NCBI GenBank assembly: GCA_964577115.1 | Contig: CAZNXJ010000014.1 | Span: forward strand, 1 to 64,000 | Reading direction: 5' to 3' | DNA: 64,000 nt | Source of the DNA: CAZNXJ01 sp964577115 | GTDB taxonomy: Bacteria; Planctomycetota; Planctomycetia; Pirellulales; Pirellulaceae | Shown: one piece after another, positions 35,286 to 43,926 of the stretch | How the letters are laid out: the number at the start of each line of letters is the position of its first letter | Numbering within the stretch: position 1 is the stretch's first letter | The notes under the pieces: generated by a model | Databases searched by the model: none | The model's input: the letters and a program-made list of their open reading frames with translations, nothing else | Told to the model about the DNA's origin: nothing | Made by a program: the position numbers and the translations under genes

Positions 35286-36295
35286 GCTGCACGCTCCCAA
35301 CGCTGGCGACGGCGCAGCAGGTACACGAAAAACGGTCCGCCGCACAGCGCGGTAATGACACCTACCGGTAATTCGCCTCCGCCCGGCGCCGCCGTTCGCG
35401 CGGCCGTGTCGGCGACGAGCAGCAGCATGCCGCCGGTCAAGCCGCTGGCGGGAATGATGACGGCGTGCCGAGCGGTGCCCATGAGAAAGCGCGCGGCATG
35501 GGGCGCGATAAGGCCGATGAAACCGATGATGCCACCGGCCGCAACCGCCGCGGCGGTTGCGAGACTTGCCGCGGCCACGACGCCCAACCGAGTGCGGCGG
35601 AGATCAAAGCCCAGTGATGCGGCAGTCTGCTCGCCAAACGAAAGGCCATCCAAGGGCCTGGCGAGCAGCCACAGGCCGCCGATGCCCAGCAGAATCAGCG
35701 GCGCAGCCGAGCGAACGGCCGGCCAGCTTCGTCCGGAGAGCGTGCCCATGAGCCAGCCGAAAATGTTGGAAAGCTGTTCATTGTTCAGGAACATGATCAG
35801 CGAAACGACAGCACCGATGAAACTGCTGATCGCAATACCCGCTAGGAGAAGCGTGAGCGTCGGCGTACCGCGCCCGGTGCTCGCGAGTCCATACACGAGC
35901 GCGACGACGCCCAGTGAACCGGCCAGCGCGCAGAGCGAAACGACGTCGACGCCCAGCCAGCTCCCGCGCCACGCGGCGGCAATGGCCAGCGTCGCGCCGA
36001 GCGCCGCACCGCTCGACGCCCCGATAATAAATGGCTCGGCCAGCGCATTGCGAAACAAACCCTGGTAGCCTGCTCCGGCTGCTCCTAGCCCGGCGCCGAC
36101 CACCACCGCGAGCACGATGCGCGGCGCACGCAGACGCAGCACGATATCGGCGGTGGTGTTATCGCGCAGAGCACCGGTCATCGACTGCCAAAGAGCTGTC
36201 ACCGTGATGTCCGCCGCGCCGAGCGTTATGCTGATCGCCCCGAGCGCGACGAGCAGCAATCCCAGCAGCGCGAGGCGGACGGCTGTTTGCTTCAC
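35282..36295 (-). CDS. FecCD/BtuC-type ABC transporter permease
   Basis: 337 residues from a GTG at 36295 overlapping the binding-protein stop (GTGA). There are about ten transmembrane helices. The FecCD hallmarks are 'GAGLGAAGAGYQGLFRNALAEPFIIGASSGAALGA' near helix 2-3 and 'GIIGFIGLIAPHAARFLMG' before the cytoplasmic coupling helix. It belongs to the type II importer family for cobalamin, haem or siderophores. It is translationally coupled on both sides. Confidence 0.92.
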   Translation of the reverse strand: MKQTAVRLALLGLLLVALGAISITLGAADITVTALWQSMTGALRDNTTADIVLRLRAPRIVLAVVVGAGLGAAGAGYQGLFRNALAEPFIIGASSGAALGATLAIAAAWRGSWLGVDVVSLCALAGSLGVVALVYGLASTGRGTPTLTLLLAGIAISSFIGAVVSLIMFLNNEQLSNIFGWLMGTLSGRSWPAVRSAAPLILLGIGGLWLLARPLDGLSFGEQTAASLGFDLRRTRLGVVAAASLATAAAVAAGGIIGFIGLIAPHAARFLMGTARHAVIIPASGLTGGMLLLVADTAARTAAPGGGELPVGVITALCGGPFFVYLLRRRQRWERAA

Positions 36296-37248
36296 TCCGG
36301 TTGCTCCTCGGCCGCCGTTGCCGACTCGTCGTCCTGCCATCCCGGATGCAGGCAAGCGGCAATCTGCTCGATGGCCTCGGCGACGCGCGGGCCCGGGCGG
36401 GAGACGAGGTTTTCATCGAGAAAACAAATCCGGCCGTTCTTCACCGCGGGGACGTTTTGCCAGGCGGGCCGCGCCAGAAACTGTTCTATGTTGGCCTCGG
36501 GATGGCGCGGTGCCAGAATGACCTCCGGTCGGCGCTCGACGACCGCCTCTTCGCTGACGAGCGGATAGGCTTCGGCGAGCTGGCCGAAGAGATTCCGCCC
36601 TCCCGCCAGCTCGACGAGCTGTCCGAGATACGACGCCGAGCTCGCCGTGCGCAGCGGCCGGTGCCACACCTCGTAGAAAACGGCAGGACGCGCCTTCTCG
36701 GGGATTTGTTCGATCCGCGCGGTAATGCGAGCCAGCTCGTCCTGAATCTGCTGAACGACGCGTGCTGCTTCTACCTCACGCCCCGTCAGCCGGCCGGCGG
36801 CTTGAATGTCCCGGAGAATGTCAGGAACATTTCGCGGTTCGAACGCGACGACGTTGAGACCGAGTGCCGCGAGGTCATCAATTAGGTTGTATTGAAGTGT
36901 TCCAGCGACAAAGACGAGATCGGGCTGGAGCCCCAGGATTTTTTCGATGTTGAGCGACTCGCGCGTCATCCCCCCGACGTGCGTCCGCTGCTTGGCCTCG
37001 GGCGGATAATCATCGAACGACGTCACTCCCACCACCTGCTCGCCGGCTCCAATGGCGAACAGGATTTCCGTACATGAGGGAGCAAGCGACACGATACGCC
37101 GCGCGGGTTCCGCCAACTGCACTGTGCGGCCCAGGCCGTCGCGCAGTTCGATCGTAGCCTGGGAGGGGTTGTCCGCATCCGAGGCCACCGGGTGACAACC
37201 GGCCATCAAAAGCGCGGTTATTAGCAGCAAAAGGCGGTAAAGACACAT
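36292..37248 (-). CDS. BtuF-like substrate-binding lipoprotein
   Basis: 318 residues from the ATG at 37248; it starts six codons after another ATG but has AAGG upstream and gives a clean lipoprotein signal, 'LLITALLMAGC' (Cys18). The body has the helical-backbone binding fold: 'RRIVSLAPSCTEILFAIGAGEQVVGVTSFDDYPPEA', then 'KILGLQPDLVFV', then 'YLGQLVELAGGRNLF'. This pattern is most like the cobalamin-binding BtuF group, though siderophore binders look similar. The CbiX-like gene 4 kb away supports the cobalamin reading (inference). No B12 riboswitch was found in the short space upstream. No TonB receptor is nearby. Confidence 0.82.
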   Translation of the reverse strand: MCLYRLLLLITALLMAGCHPVASDADNPSQATIELRDGLGRTVQLAEPARRIVSLAPSCTEILFAIGAGEQVVGVTSFDDYPPEAKQRTHVGGMTRESLNIEKILGLQPDLVFVAGTLQYNLIDDLAALGLNVVAFEPRNVPDILRDIQAAGRLTGREVEAARVVQQIQDELARITARIEQIPEKARPAVFYEVWHRPLRTASSASYLGQLVELAGGRNLFGQLAEAYPLVSEEAVVERRPEVILAPRHPEANIEQFLARPAWQNVPAVKNGRICFLDENLVSRPGPRVAEAIEQIAACLHPGWQDDESATAAEEQPE

Positions 37249-37299
37249 ATCCACCTTATGCCACATACCGCCAATTCGGGCCAGTGGGCTCGCTGGTAA

Positions 37300-39096
37300 C
37301 TAACGGCGGAGAATGCCTTCGATCGTTTTCAGGCCGGTGCCGACCGGCAGTGGGGAGTTGGATCCCGCAGGCATGAGCGGATTGTTCAGTAGATCGGGAC
37401 GCAGGCCGGCCAATGAACCGGCGATCTGCTGGAGCTCGCCCATGACCTGCTCTCCCACTTGCAGATATCCAAGAGCCTTTTGGCGATGCTGCGCAACGAG
37501 TTCATCCAGGCGCGTCATTTCTTCCGCAATCTCGACGTTCACGCGCGTAACCAGAGCATCGCGATGCTCGGCCAGTTCCTGATGCGCTGCTTGTTGCAGG
37601 CCGGTGGCCAGTTCCGCACCTAGCGTGCTTTCCAGTTTCATCGTAGGCCGTTTGGCGGGTCCGGCGAGCCGTACGACCGCGTCGACCTTGTTGATCGGTG
37701 TCAGCGCCGAGCGGAGGCGATTCGCCAGGCGCGCGCCGCCGTACTTTTGGCCGATCTCGGGACGCAAGTTCAGGCCTTGCTGCTTCCAGATGATGCGTCC
37801 GTCGAGTTTCTCTTCGTGCAGCGTCATTTCGAACCACACATGGGCGCTGCTCTTGGGCAACGCCAGTGTGAAGACGCCCGACTTACCCAGCGTTCGCGGA
37901 GCGAGTGCCAGCGCGGGGCAATCGAGCATCAAACGTTGGACGGTTTGCTCGCCTGTCCGGTCCACGATTGCTTGAAGCCTGGCCGGTGCCTGGCCGTCGA
38001 TGGTGACGTCGAGCCGAACCGGTTGGCCGTAGCGCTGCGGGTCCGACGTGATGCCGGTGAGCCGTCCTTCGAAAGGCAGCGGCAAGCCGTCGAGCCGTGC
38101 TTCACCCGCGACGCGAAGCTGTTCGATCAGGAGATCCGGCGTCTCGTTGTACCGCGGGAATTCGATGACCCGCCCCAGATCGCGCGCCGGACGTGGCGGA
38201 TCGCCTGCGACGTCGAGCCATTGCTTGGCCCAGCTCGTCCACTCAATCGCCTGATCGAAGTATGGCGACAGTTCGGGGCCTAGTACAAACTCGCCGAGCG
38301 CATGAGGATCAATCAAATCGATGCGCATGGCGTCGTCGATGCGGTCAATGTCGCGGCGCCGAGCATGCTCGATGTTGTCCTTGTCCATCATCACCTGATG
38401 CTGGAGCTGCGCGAGGCGCTGGTGAAACCACTGTAGATGTTCGCGGAGCGTCGCGACTTCGCTGGCGGCCCGATGAATTGTATCGACGTTCTCCAGCGGC
38501 CGATCCTTGGCTTGCCGCACGGCATCGCGCAAGCTTTGAACGCGCTGTTTGAACCGTTCGGACTCCTCGGCAAGCTGGTGGTATTCGCGCGGCCAGCGCT
38601 CGGCAACGTCGCGCGCCACTTTCACGGACTCGAGTTCGTCAACGACGTTCTCATTGAGCAACCGGCCGAGCGACTCGAGCCATTCCAGTGCCTGCTCGCC
38701 CAGCTTCCCGCCATCGATCGAAGATGGCTTCTCGCTATCGGGCAGCGCCCCCGACGTCGCACGCTGGCCTGAAAACTTCAGGCCGGTGATCGCGCCGTCA
38801 TGCACGACCAACTGGCGATGGAGCAGTGCGGGAACGTCGACGACCAACTGCATCTCGGACGCTTCCATCAAGTTCTTCAGCGGCGAGTTGGGATTGGCAA
38901 TTTGAAGCGACTGGATGTGGATGCGCCCCTGGCGCAGCGATGTTGTGACGTCGCCCAACTCGACTTTGGCTCCCACAGCGCGCTGGCCGGCGCGAATCAG
39001 CGACCAGCGCAGCAGCGAGTCGGTTCCCAACCAGAAAGCCAGGACAATTGCCAGCGCGATGGTCAGGCGTGGCAAAACATACGACCAGCGGATCAT
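37300..39096 (-). CDS. TIGR03545 family membrane protein
   Basis: 598 residues. A single N-terminal transmembrane segment ('RLTIALAIVLAFWLGTDSLLRW') leads into an AsmA-like beginning, 'AGQRAVGAKVELGDVTTSLRQGRIHIQSLQIANPN'. A long helical middle part follows (about 150-260), then a beta-rich C-terminal half. The family is known only as a conserved pair with TIGR03546 and has no assigned function. The AsmA-like start suggests a role in the space between membranes, perhaps lipid handling (inference). It overlaps the TIGR03546 gene by 4 bp and lies 51 bp before the BtuF-like gene. Confidence 0.8.
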   Translation of the reverse strand: MIRWSYVLPRLTIALAIVLAFWLGTDSLLRWSLIRAGQRAVGAKVELGDVTTSLRQGRIHIQSLQIANPNSPLKNLMEASEMQLVVDVPALLHRQLVVHDGAITGLKFSGQRATSGALPDSEKPSSIDGGKLGEQALEWLESLGRLLNENVVDELESVKVARDVAERWPREYHQLAEESERFKQRVQSLRDAVRQAKDRPLENVDTIHRAASEVATLREHLQWFHQRLAQLQHQVMMDKDNIEHARRRDIDRIDDAMRIDLIDPHALGEFVLGPELSPYFDQAIEWTSWAKQWLDVAGDPPRPARDLGRVIEFPRYNETPDLLIEQLRVAGEARLDGLPLPFEGRLTGITSDPQRYGQPVRLDVTIDGQAPARLQAIVDRTGEQTVQRLMLDCPALALAPRTLGKSGVFTLALPKSSAHVWFEMTLHEEKLDGRIIWKQQGLNLRPEIGQKYGGARLANRLRSALTPINKVDAVVRLAGPAKRPTMKLESTLGAELATGLQQAAHQELAEHRDALVTRVNVEIAEEMTRLDELVAQHRQKALGYLQVGEQVMGELQQIAGSLAGLRPDLLNNPLMPAGSNSPLPVGTGLKTIEGILRR

Positions 39097-39680
39097 GCAG
39101 CGCCTCGCCGTTGCGACAGGGATTCAACTTCCGCCAGCAGTTCACGAAACCGTCGCCGCCGCAGCGCCTCGCGAGCCGCGACGGCTTCGGGGCTGGTCTC
39201 GAACGAAAGTACCTGAGCCGATGCGCGCTTCTGCTTCCAAGCGGCGCGATACGCTTGCCAGCGCGTCGCCGCCGGCAAGGCAGCTCGGTACACCGGATAC
39301 ACGAGCATCCAACCGAGGACGAAACTGCCGAGCACCACGGTATTGTTGAAATCAGTCCACGGAACGACCGGCAGGTTGTACAGCCAGGTCCAAAGCGGCT
39401 TCAAGGCGGGCGACAGGAGCAGTGCGCTCCCGATGCGGTCGGCGAGCGGATCGCAAAGATACGCGCCGAAGCTGACGAGGACCGCCGACAACATGCCCGC
39501 CGACTTGTTGACGCGCAGTGAGAGCAGCAGCGTCGCCATGAACACTGCCAACAGGTTGCCCTTGGGGATCAGGCCGAGCACGACGCCGAGCGCAAAGCCC
39601 ATCGCGATTTGGCGCGGCGACTCGTGGGTGAACAGAAAGCCAAAGAAGTGACGAAGTTGGTTCGCCAGCCACGCAATCAT
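39093..39680 (-). CDS. TIGR03546 family membrane protein
   Basis: 195 residues from the ATG at 39680; the frame is open much further to 40574, but that part runs under another gene. The start 'MIAWLANQLRHFFGFLFTHESPRQIAMGFALGVVLGLIP' and 'LLLSLRVNKSAG' match the family, which resembles DUF2062. There are three or four hydrophobic segments and a basic C-terminal tail. It is translationally coupled (ATGA) to the TIGR03545 gene. Its function is unknown. Confidence 0.8.
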   Translation of the reverse strand: MIAWLANQLRHFFGFLFTHESPRQIAMGFALGVVLGLIPKGNLLAVFMATLLLSLRVNKSAGMLSAVLVSFGAYLCDPLADRIGSALLLSPALKPLWTWLYNLPVVPWTDFNNTVVLGSFVLGWMLVYPVYRAALPAATRWQAYRAAWKQKRASAQVLSFETSPEAVAAREALRRRRFRELLAEVESLSQRRGAA

Positions 39681-39998
39681 AATCGAGGTACCTGCGGCAA
39701 ACGAACTCGGCCGGCCCGGACCAAGGCGGCCGTCGCTCTCTATTTTCGGCTGTTGCGACCGGAAAAATCGGAAAAGTTTTGTTTTTCCGAAGGGGCTCCC
39801 TGGCTTGCCTTGAGTTTCTGGTTTTCTAGAGTCGTGTAGGTTCGCTGATCTCGCGGACCGGTAGCACGCGCAGTCCTCTGGCCGGATTTTCGCGCACGGC
39901 GGCAGGTTCACTACACGCCGAGCAGCCGTGCGATCGATTTCGATCCATGCCGTTGTTACGGTTGGCCGATGCGGAACTCGAGTGAAGTAGGAACAGCG
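39681..39998. other. Divergent intergenic region
   Basis: About 320 bp between divergent genes. It contains an A/T-rich hairpin TCGGAAAA/TTTTCCGA (39768-39775 with 39783-39790) and the direct repeat CGGAAAA, which may be part of the control region of the TIGR03546 gene. GTAGGA at 39987-39992 is the ribosome site of the next gene. No gene is seen. Confidence 0.4.
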
Positions 39999-40550
39999 AT
40001 GATGCGCGCTTGGAATTTCGCGTTGCTTGTGGTCGCGCTGGCGATTCCTCAAAGCGCGTGGGCAGGGAACTGGACAGTCTTCACGCGCTGGTTCTACAGC
40101 AGCCCGACGTACGGATGTAATCCGCACGCCGGCCTTCAAGACTGCATGATGCCGTGGCATCCCATTCAGAGCTCGATGCACTACAACGTGCTGCCGCCGG
40201 GGATGCATCGCCCGTGGCCGCTGATGCGGCCAACCCCATCGCTCGCGCCGCATACGCCAGACTTCACTGCCGCGGGGTTCCGTGCGGCCGGGCAGCGCAC
40301 GTGGGGCATTCCTTGCCGCAACCGGTACTGCGGTCCGACGCCCGGTTGCAGCTACTACGGCAACTATCCCTGGAACGGCTTCCGTAATTGCATGTCGAAG
40401 GCAGGTGGCCATACGGGATATCGAGCCGATGGGCAGGCGCCTTGCGCATGTGCTGCGACGCCCTCCGACTCGGACTATCTCAATCCCTACTACAACGCCC
40501 AGCCTGTGGAGCCGTCGCCCGTTTATGCTCCGGATTACTACGCCGAATAA
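39999..40550 (+). CDS. Small secreted Cys/Pro/Tyr-rich protein
   Basis: 183 residues from ATGATG at 39999, with GTAGGA upstream. A signal peptide ends near 'SAWAGNW'. The mature protein is rich in Cys, Tyr, Trp, Pro and Gly, with clusters 'CNPHAGLQDCM', 'CRNRYCGPTPGC' and 'APCACAAT'. It ends 'PVYAPDYYAE'. About ten Cys residues suggest disulphides or metal binding outside the cytoplasm. I recognise no domain. Planctomycetes encode many such small cell-surface proteins. Confidence 0.6.
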   Translation: MMRAWNFALLVVALAIPQSAWAGNWTVFTRWFYSSPTYGCNPHAGLQDCMMPWHPIQSSMHYNVLPPGMHRPWPLMRPTPSLAPHTPDFTAAGFRAAGQRTWGIPCRNRYCGPTPGCSYYGNYPWNGFRNCMSKAGGHTGYRADGQAPCACAATPSDSDYLNPYYNAQPVEPSPVYAPDYYAE

Positions 40551-40619
40551 TAGGGCAACGCCTGACCTCCGCACGCTTCAGCGGCTCGCGGCGGGAGACG
40601 TGATGGCGTCAGCGGCGTT

Positions 40620-41165
40620 CTAGGCAAAGCCGCATTGGCCACCTTCGCGATGGCACATGTCACAATCAGCGCGCAACCCGCGCGAGTGCAGCGCGCACTG
40701 TTCGATGCGCTGCAGCAGAACTTCGGGCAGAAGCGGATGCAGGCCGAGCGGTGCGGCGAGCATCCACGGAAGGTTGGGGTAGGGCTCCGTGGCTTCCGCG
40801 ATCAGACGCGGCAGATCGCGCTGCCAATGCTTGCCGGGCAGCAGAAAGAACGGGCTGACGAACACGGCGCGTGCCCCTCGCGCTACGCATCGCTCGATGG
40901 CTGTGCGAATCGATGGCTCTGCCAGCTCCATATGAGCTCCCTCGACGATGGGAACGGGGGCATACCGAGCGAACATCGCTACGAACTCGAGGAGCAGTTC
41001 GTTGCTGGTATCGACGCGCGAACCGTGGTCCACGATGACGATCGCCATCGACTCGCGCGGCACCTTTAGCTGCTGCTCAATCTGGCGCCAGGCCTCGCGA
41101 TCTGCAGGCAGCGAAGACGAGGAGAGTGCATGGTCCGGTTCGCGAGCGTTTGGATCCAGCGTCAT
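40620..41165 (-). CDS. CbiX-like sirohydrochlorin chelatase
   Basis: 181 residues from the ATG at 41165; an ATG at 41048 would give just the core domain. The single-domain CbiX/SirB signature is clear: 'IVIVDHGSRVDTSNELL' at the strand-1 loop, 'VEGAHMELAEPSIRTAIERC' and 'VSPFFLLPGKHWQRDLP'. The enzyme inserts cobalt or iron into sirohydrochlorin. The C-terminus is unusual, with 'CDMCHREGGQC', three Cys and a His that could bind a metal or Fe-S cluster. With the BtuFCD-like importer nearby it suggests corrinoid metabolism. It is a single gene here. Confidence 0.8.
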   Translation of the reverse strand: MTLDPNAREPDHALSSSSLPADREAWRQIEQQLKVPRESMAIVIVDHGSRVDTSNELLLEFVAMFARYAPVPIVEGAHMELAEPSIRTAIERCVARGARAVFVSPFFLLPGKHWQRDLPRLIAEATEPYPNLPWMLAAPLGLHPLLPEVLLQRIEQCALHSRGLRADCDMCHREGGQCGFA

Positions 41166-41432
41166 CAGAAGGGCTCAATCAGGAATGCGGAGGCCGATTT
41201 TGCCAATTTTACCGCTTTCACGGCAAATTCCTAAAGCGCGGAACTCGCCGATTCCGATGAAAACGACGAGGGAGGATGCTGGTTTCTGGATACGCGGTTC
41301 AGGAGAGAATTGAGGCTCCTACAGTGATTCGACTCCTGCACCCCACACATCTCGAGCTCTAAACGCCGCATCCTGAATCCCTCACCCGGCCCCCGGAACC
41401 TCAACCCTGGCCCCTTACTTCTCACCTTCGCC

Positions 41433-42383
41433 ATGACGCGCCACTGGATCAGCGGAATCATTAGCCTCGTGATCGGTCTTTGCGCCGGCGGCGTAACTGG
41501 TTCGCCGCAGGCCGCCGCGCAGCTTGTGCCGGGGACGGGGCAGAAGATTATGGAAGTTGGCGATGACTTTGAGGATCCCGCGTGGGAGTACATCCCGCGC
41601 CTGCCGAAGAGCTCAAAGAATCTCAACAACAATGCCGGTGGCGCTGGTGGTGAATCCAAGAACGGTCGCTGGTATGAGGCGCTGAAGCGGGGGCAGCCCG
41701 ATGTCGTGCGGCGCGTACCGACGCCGCCCAAGGGGCTTCCCGGAAGCACTGGGGCGCTCGAATTGCGGTCGCTCTACACGGGCATTCCTGGCCGGCCAAG
41801 TTTCCGGCTTCAGCAGGATGACTTCATTTGCGACGTGAACTACCGGTTGGGAAGGACGATTCCCGTCGAAAAATCCCCGAACGTGGTTGTGCGCGTTTTC
41901 ATGCCGCCGGTGAAGACGTGGGAGGATCGCAGCGGGCCGACATTCGCGTTTCGTGCCGCCGTGGACACTCGTCGCCCTTCCCAGGGACGCTTCTCGCGAT
42001 CGGGAGATAGCCGCGAAACGTATTGGCCCGGAATGTTCATCGAGTTTGATAGCGAGACCGAAAACTCGTATGGCTATGATGCGGCGTTTTTCCGTATTCG
42101 AGCGGACGAGCGTGGCGGCGACTATCAGGGGCTATCCATTTCCGAGACCGGGTGGTGGACACTCGGCATGTCCTTTACGCCGGACGGCCGCGTCCATTAC
42201 TACGCGAAACCCGGTGTTGAACCGCTGACCGAGGAGGATCGGATCGCGTCGCATTACCCGTATGGGTATCGCTGCGAAAATTTCCACACGTTCTTCTTCA
42301 ACATTTGCAACGGCGACGATGGCAAGACGTGGTCGACGTCATGGATCGTCGATGATTGCGAAGTATTTCTCGCCACTCCTTAA
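41433..42383 (+). CDS. Secreted planctomycete protein of unknown function
   Basis: 316 residues. A signal peptide (core 'GIISLVIGLCAGGVTG') ends near 'AAAQL'. The mature part starts 'EVGDDFEDPAWEYIPRLPKSSKNLNNN' and continues as a beta-rich domain with many aromatic residues ('YWPGMFIEFDSETENSYGYDAAFFRIR', 'GWWTLGMSFTPDGRVHYYAKPG'). This recalls a concanavalin-like lectin/glucanase jelly roll, but no catalytic residues can be named. It is a single gene with no clear ribosome site. Confidence 0.6.
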   Translation: MTRHWISGIISLVIGLCAGGVTGSPQAAAQLVPGTGQKIMEVGDDFEDPAWEYIPRLPKSSKNLNNNAGGAGGESKNGRWYEALKRGQPDVVRRVPTPPKGLPGSTGALELRSLYTGIPGRPSFRLQQDDFICDVNYRLGRTIPVEKSPNVVVRVFMPPVKTWEDRSGPTFAFRAAVDTRRPSQGRFSRSGDSRETYWPGMFIEFDSETENSYGYDAAFFRIRADERGGDYQGLSISETGWWTLGMSFTPDGRVHYYAKPGVEPLTEEDRIASHYPYGYRCENFHTFFFNICNGDDGKTWSTSWIVDDCEVFLATP

Positions 42384-42490
42384 TCCAATTCGCCCAGCGC
42401 GCGCGGCCTCCTATTTTTCCCACACGCCACGGTCGCGTGCGCCGCCCATTTTCCTCTCGGCAATTGGCCTTCTTTTCTGCACCCGCGACC

Positions 42491-42496
42491 TATAAT
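42491..42496 (+). promoter_or_regulatory. Candidate -10 box before the DUF1571 gene
   Basis: TATAAT lies 171 bp before the start. A TTGGCC 21 bp upstream is a poor -35, so only the -10 is suggested. The 42384-42666 gap holds nothing else recognisable. Confidence 0.3.
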
Positions 42497-42666
42497 TTTC
42501 GACGAGTTGGCGCGAGGTGCAGCGTCGGTCGGAATAGCTCGCCTATTCCGTGCAATCCGACCATCGTTGCTCATTCTGCTGGCTTGCGGGCAGCGTCCGT
42601 CCTCGTGGCGCTTGACCGGTTCATGCCGTGTTTGCTAGGCAGTAGAAGAGCATCGGGGAGAAGGTC

Positions 42667-43569
42667 ATGCGGGATATCTGGCGGCGCTGGGTAGTTTGCG
42701 GATGGGCGGCAACCGTGGTCAGCTTTCATGTGCCGGCGGCCGCCGAGTCGCCTGTTGCACGGACGGCGGAACGGACCGTTGCCAAGCGCCTTCCCGTTCC
42801 CGACGACGCGGTGCCTCCTCCGTCGATCGACCGGCAAACCCTGGAGACCGTACTCGCCATGGCACGGGACGGCCAGGAACGTATCCGCCGCGAAGTCCGC
42901 GATTACTCGTGCATCATGGTGAAGCGCGAGCGGGTTCATGGCCGCCTGGGCAATTATCAGTACATGTACGCGAAGGTGCGCCATCGCCGGCAAGAGGCGG
43001 ACGGCAAGCAAGTGCCCTTCAGTGTGTATCTGAAGTTTCTCGGTCCGCGCGACGTGAAAGGCCGCGAAGTCTTGTTCGTTGAAGGCCAGAACGAGGGCCG
43101 GCTCATCGCGCGCAAAGGTGGCCTGCGGTTCGCGTACATCACGACGGAATTGGAGCCGACCAGTGACGTCGCCATGCAGGACAACCGGTATCCCGTCACG
43201 GAGTTTGGCTTTGAGAACCTGGTGAACCGGTTCGTGGAAGTCGTGGAAGAGGGCGCGCTGCTGAGCAACTGTTCGATTCAATTGCTGCACGGCTCGAAGG
43301 TGGATGGGCGGCCCTGCAAGTGCATCGAAGTGAGGAAGCTCGACAAAGACGCGTCGGCTCCGTTCTACTTGGCGCGCGTGTACATCGATAAGGAATTGCA
43401 GATTCCAATTCATTACGAGGCGTTCGACTGGCCGGACGAGCCGGGCGGCGCGCCGAAGCTGCTCGAACAGTACACGTATCGCGAGCTGAAACTGAATTGC
43501 GGATTCACGGATGCGGACTTCCGCCGCGACAATCCGGAGTATGAGTTCTCGCCCGCCGAGCGGCAGTAA
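42667..43569 (+). CDS. DUF1571 domain secreted protein
   Basis: 300 residues with GGGGAGAAGG ending 3 bp before the ATG. A signal-type N-terminus is followed by the DUF1571 block: 'ALAMARDGQERIRREVRDYSCIMVKRERVHGRL' and 'PFSVYLKFLGPRDVKGREVLFVEGQNEGRLIARKGG'. The family is almost confined to planctomycetes. Its fold is like outer-membrane lipoprotein carriers (LolA-type), so a role in handling lipids or lipoproteins in the periplasm is possible but unproved. It precedes the kinase gene by about 360 bp. Confidence 0.75.
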   Translation: MRDIWRRWVVCGWAATVVSFHVPAAAESPVARTAERTVAKRLPVPDDAVPPPSIDRQTLETVLAMARDGQERIRREVRDYSCIMVKRERVHGRLGNYQYMYAKVRHRRQEADGKQVPFSVYLKFLGPRDVKGREVLFVEGQNEGRLIARKGGLRFAYITTELEPTSDVAMQDNRYPVTEFGFENLVNRFVEVVEEGALLSNCSIQLLHGSKVDGRPCKCIEVRKLDKDASAPFYLARVYIDKELQIPIHYEAFDWPDEPGGAPKLLEQYTYRELKLNCGFTDADFRRDNPEYEFSPAERQ

Positions 43570-43926
43570 GCTTGTCGGCGTTGCACCCAAATTCGCCGAA
43601 TCTGTCTCTTGCGTACCCCGTAAGGGGTGGCACCCGTGCGATTCGTGAATGCGCGGATCCTGGACGCCAGGGAGGGCGCGAGGTGGCGCAGCGAGCCATA
43701 AATTTTGGGTGTGTTGTTGAAAACCATGCGCCACGGTTCGAAAATGCCTACAGCCAGACCGTTTTCTCGCCGGTATGTCCGTCCGGCGATGGCGGGTCGG
43801 GCTCGCGTCGCCGAACCACGGCGCGCGGTACCCAGGTGACGGTCGAGCGCTGCGTTCGTGGCGCATCCAGGTATCGCGTGCTTGCCTTTCGCCGCGCCAG
43901 CGGCCTTCGCCTGAAATCGAATTTGC
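43570..43926 (+). other. Intergenic region with small hairpins
   Basis: No gene is seen. It holds the short hairpin ACCCC-GTAA-GGGGT (43615-43628) shortly after the DUF1571 stop and an imperfect inverted repeat (GCACCCAAATT near 43583 with AATTTTGGGTG near 43701). Neither has a T-run. No convincing ribosome site precedes the kinase ATG. Confidence 0.35.

Noticed and set aside
37249..37299. Cobalamin riboswitch before the BtuF-like gene
   Set aside because: The gap to the upstream gene is about 51 bp, too short, and no B12-box-like sequence is seen.
39681..40574. Upstream extension of the TIGR03546 frame
   Set aside because: The family's start is at 39680 and the extension runs under the divergent gene at 39999.
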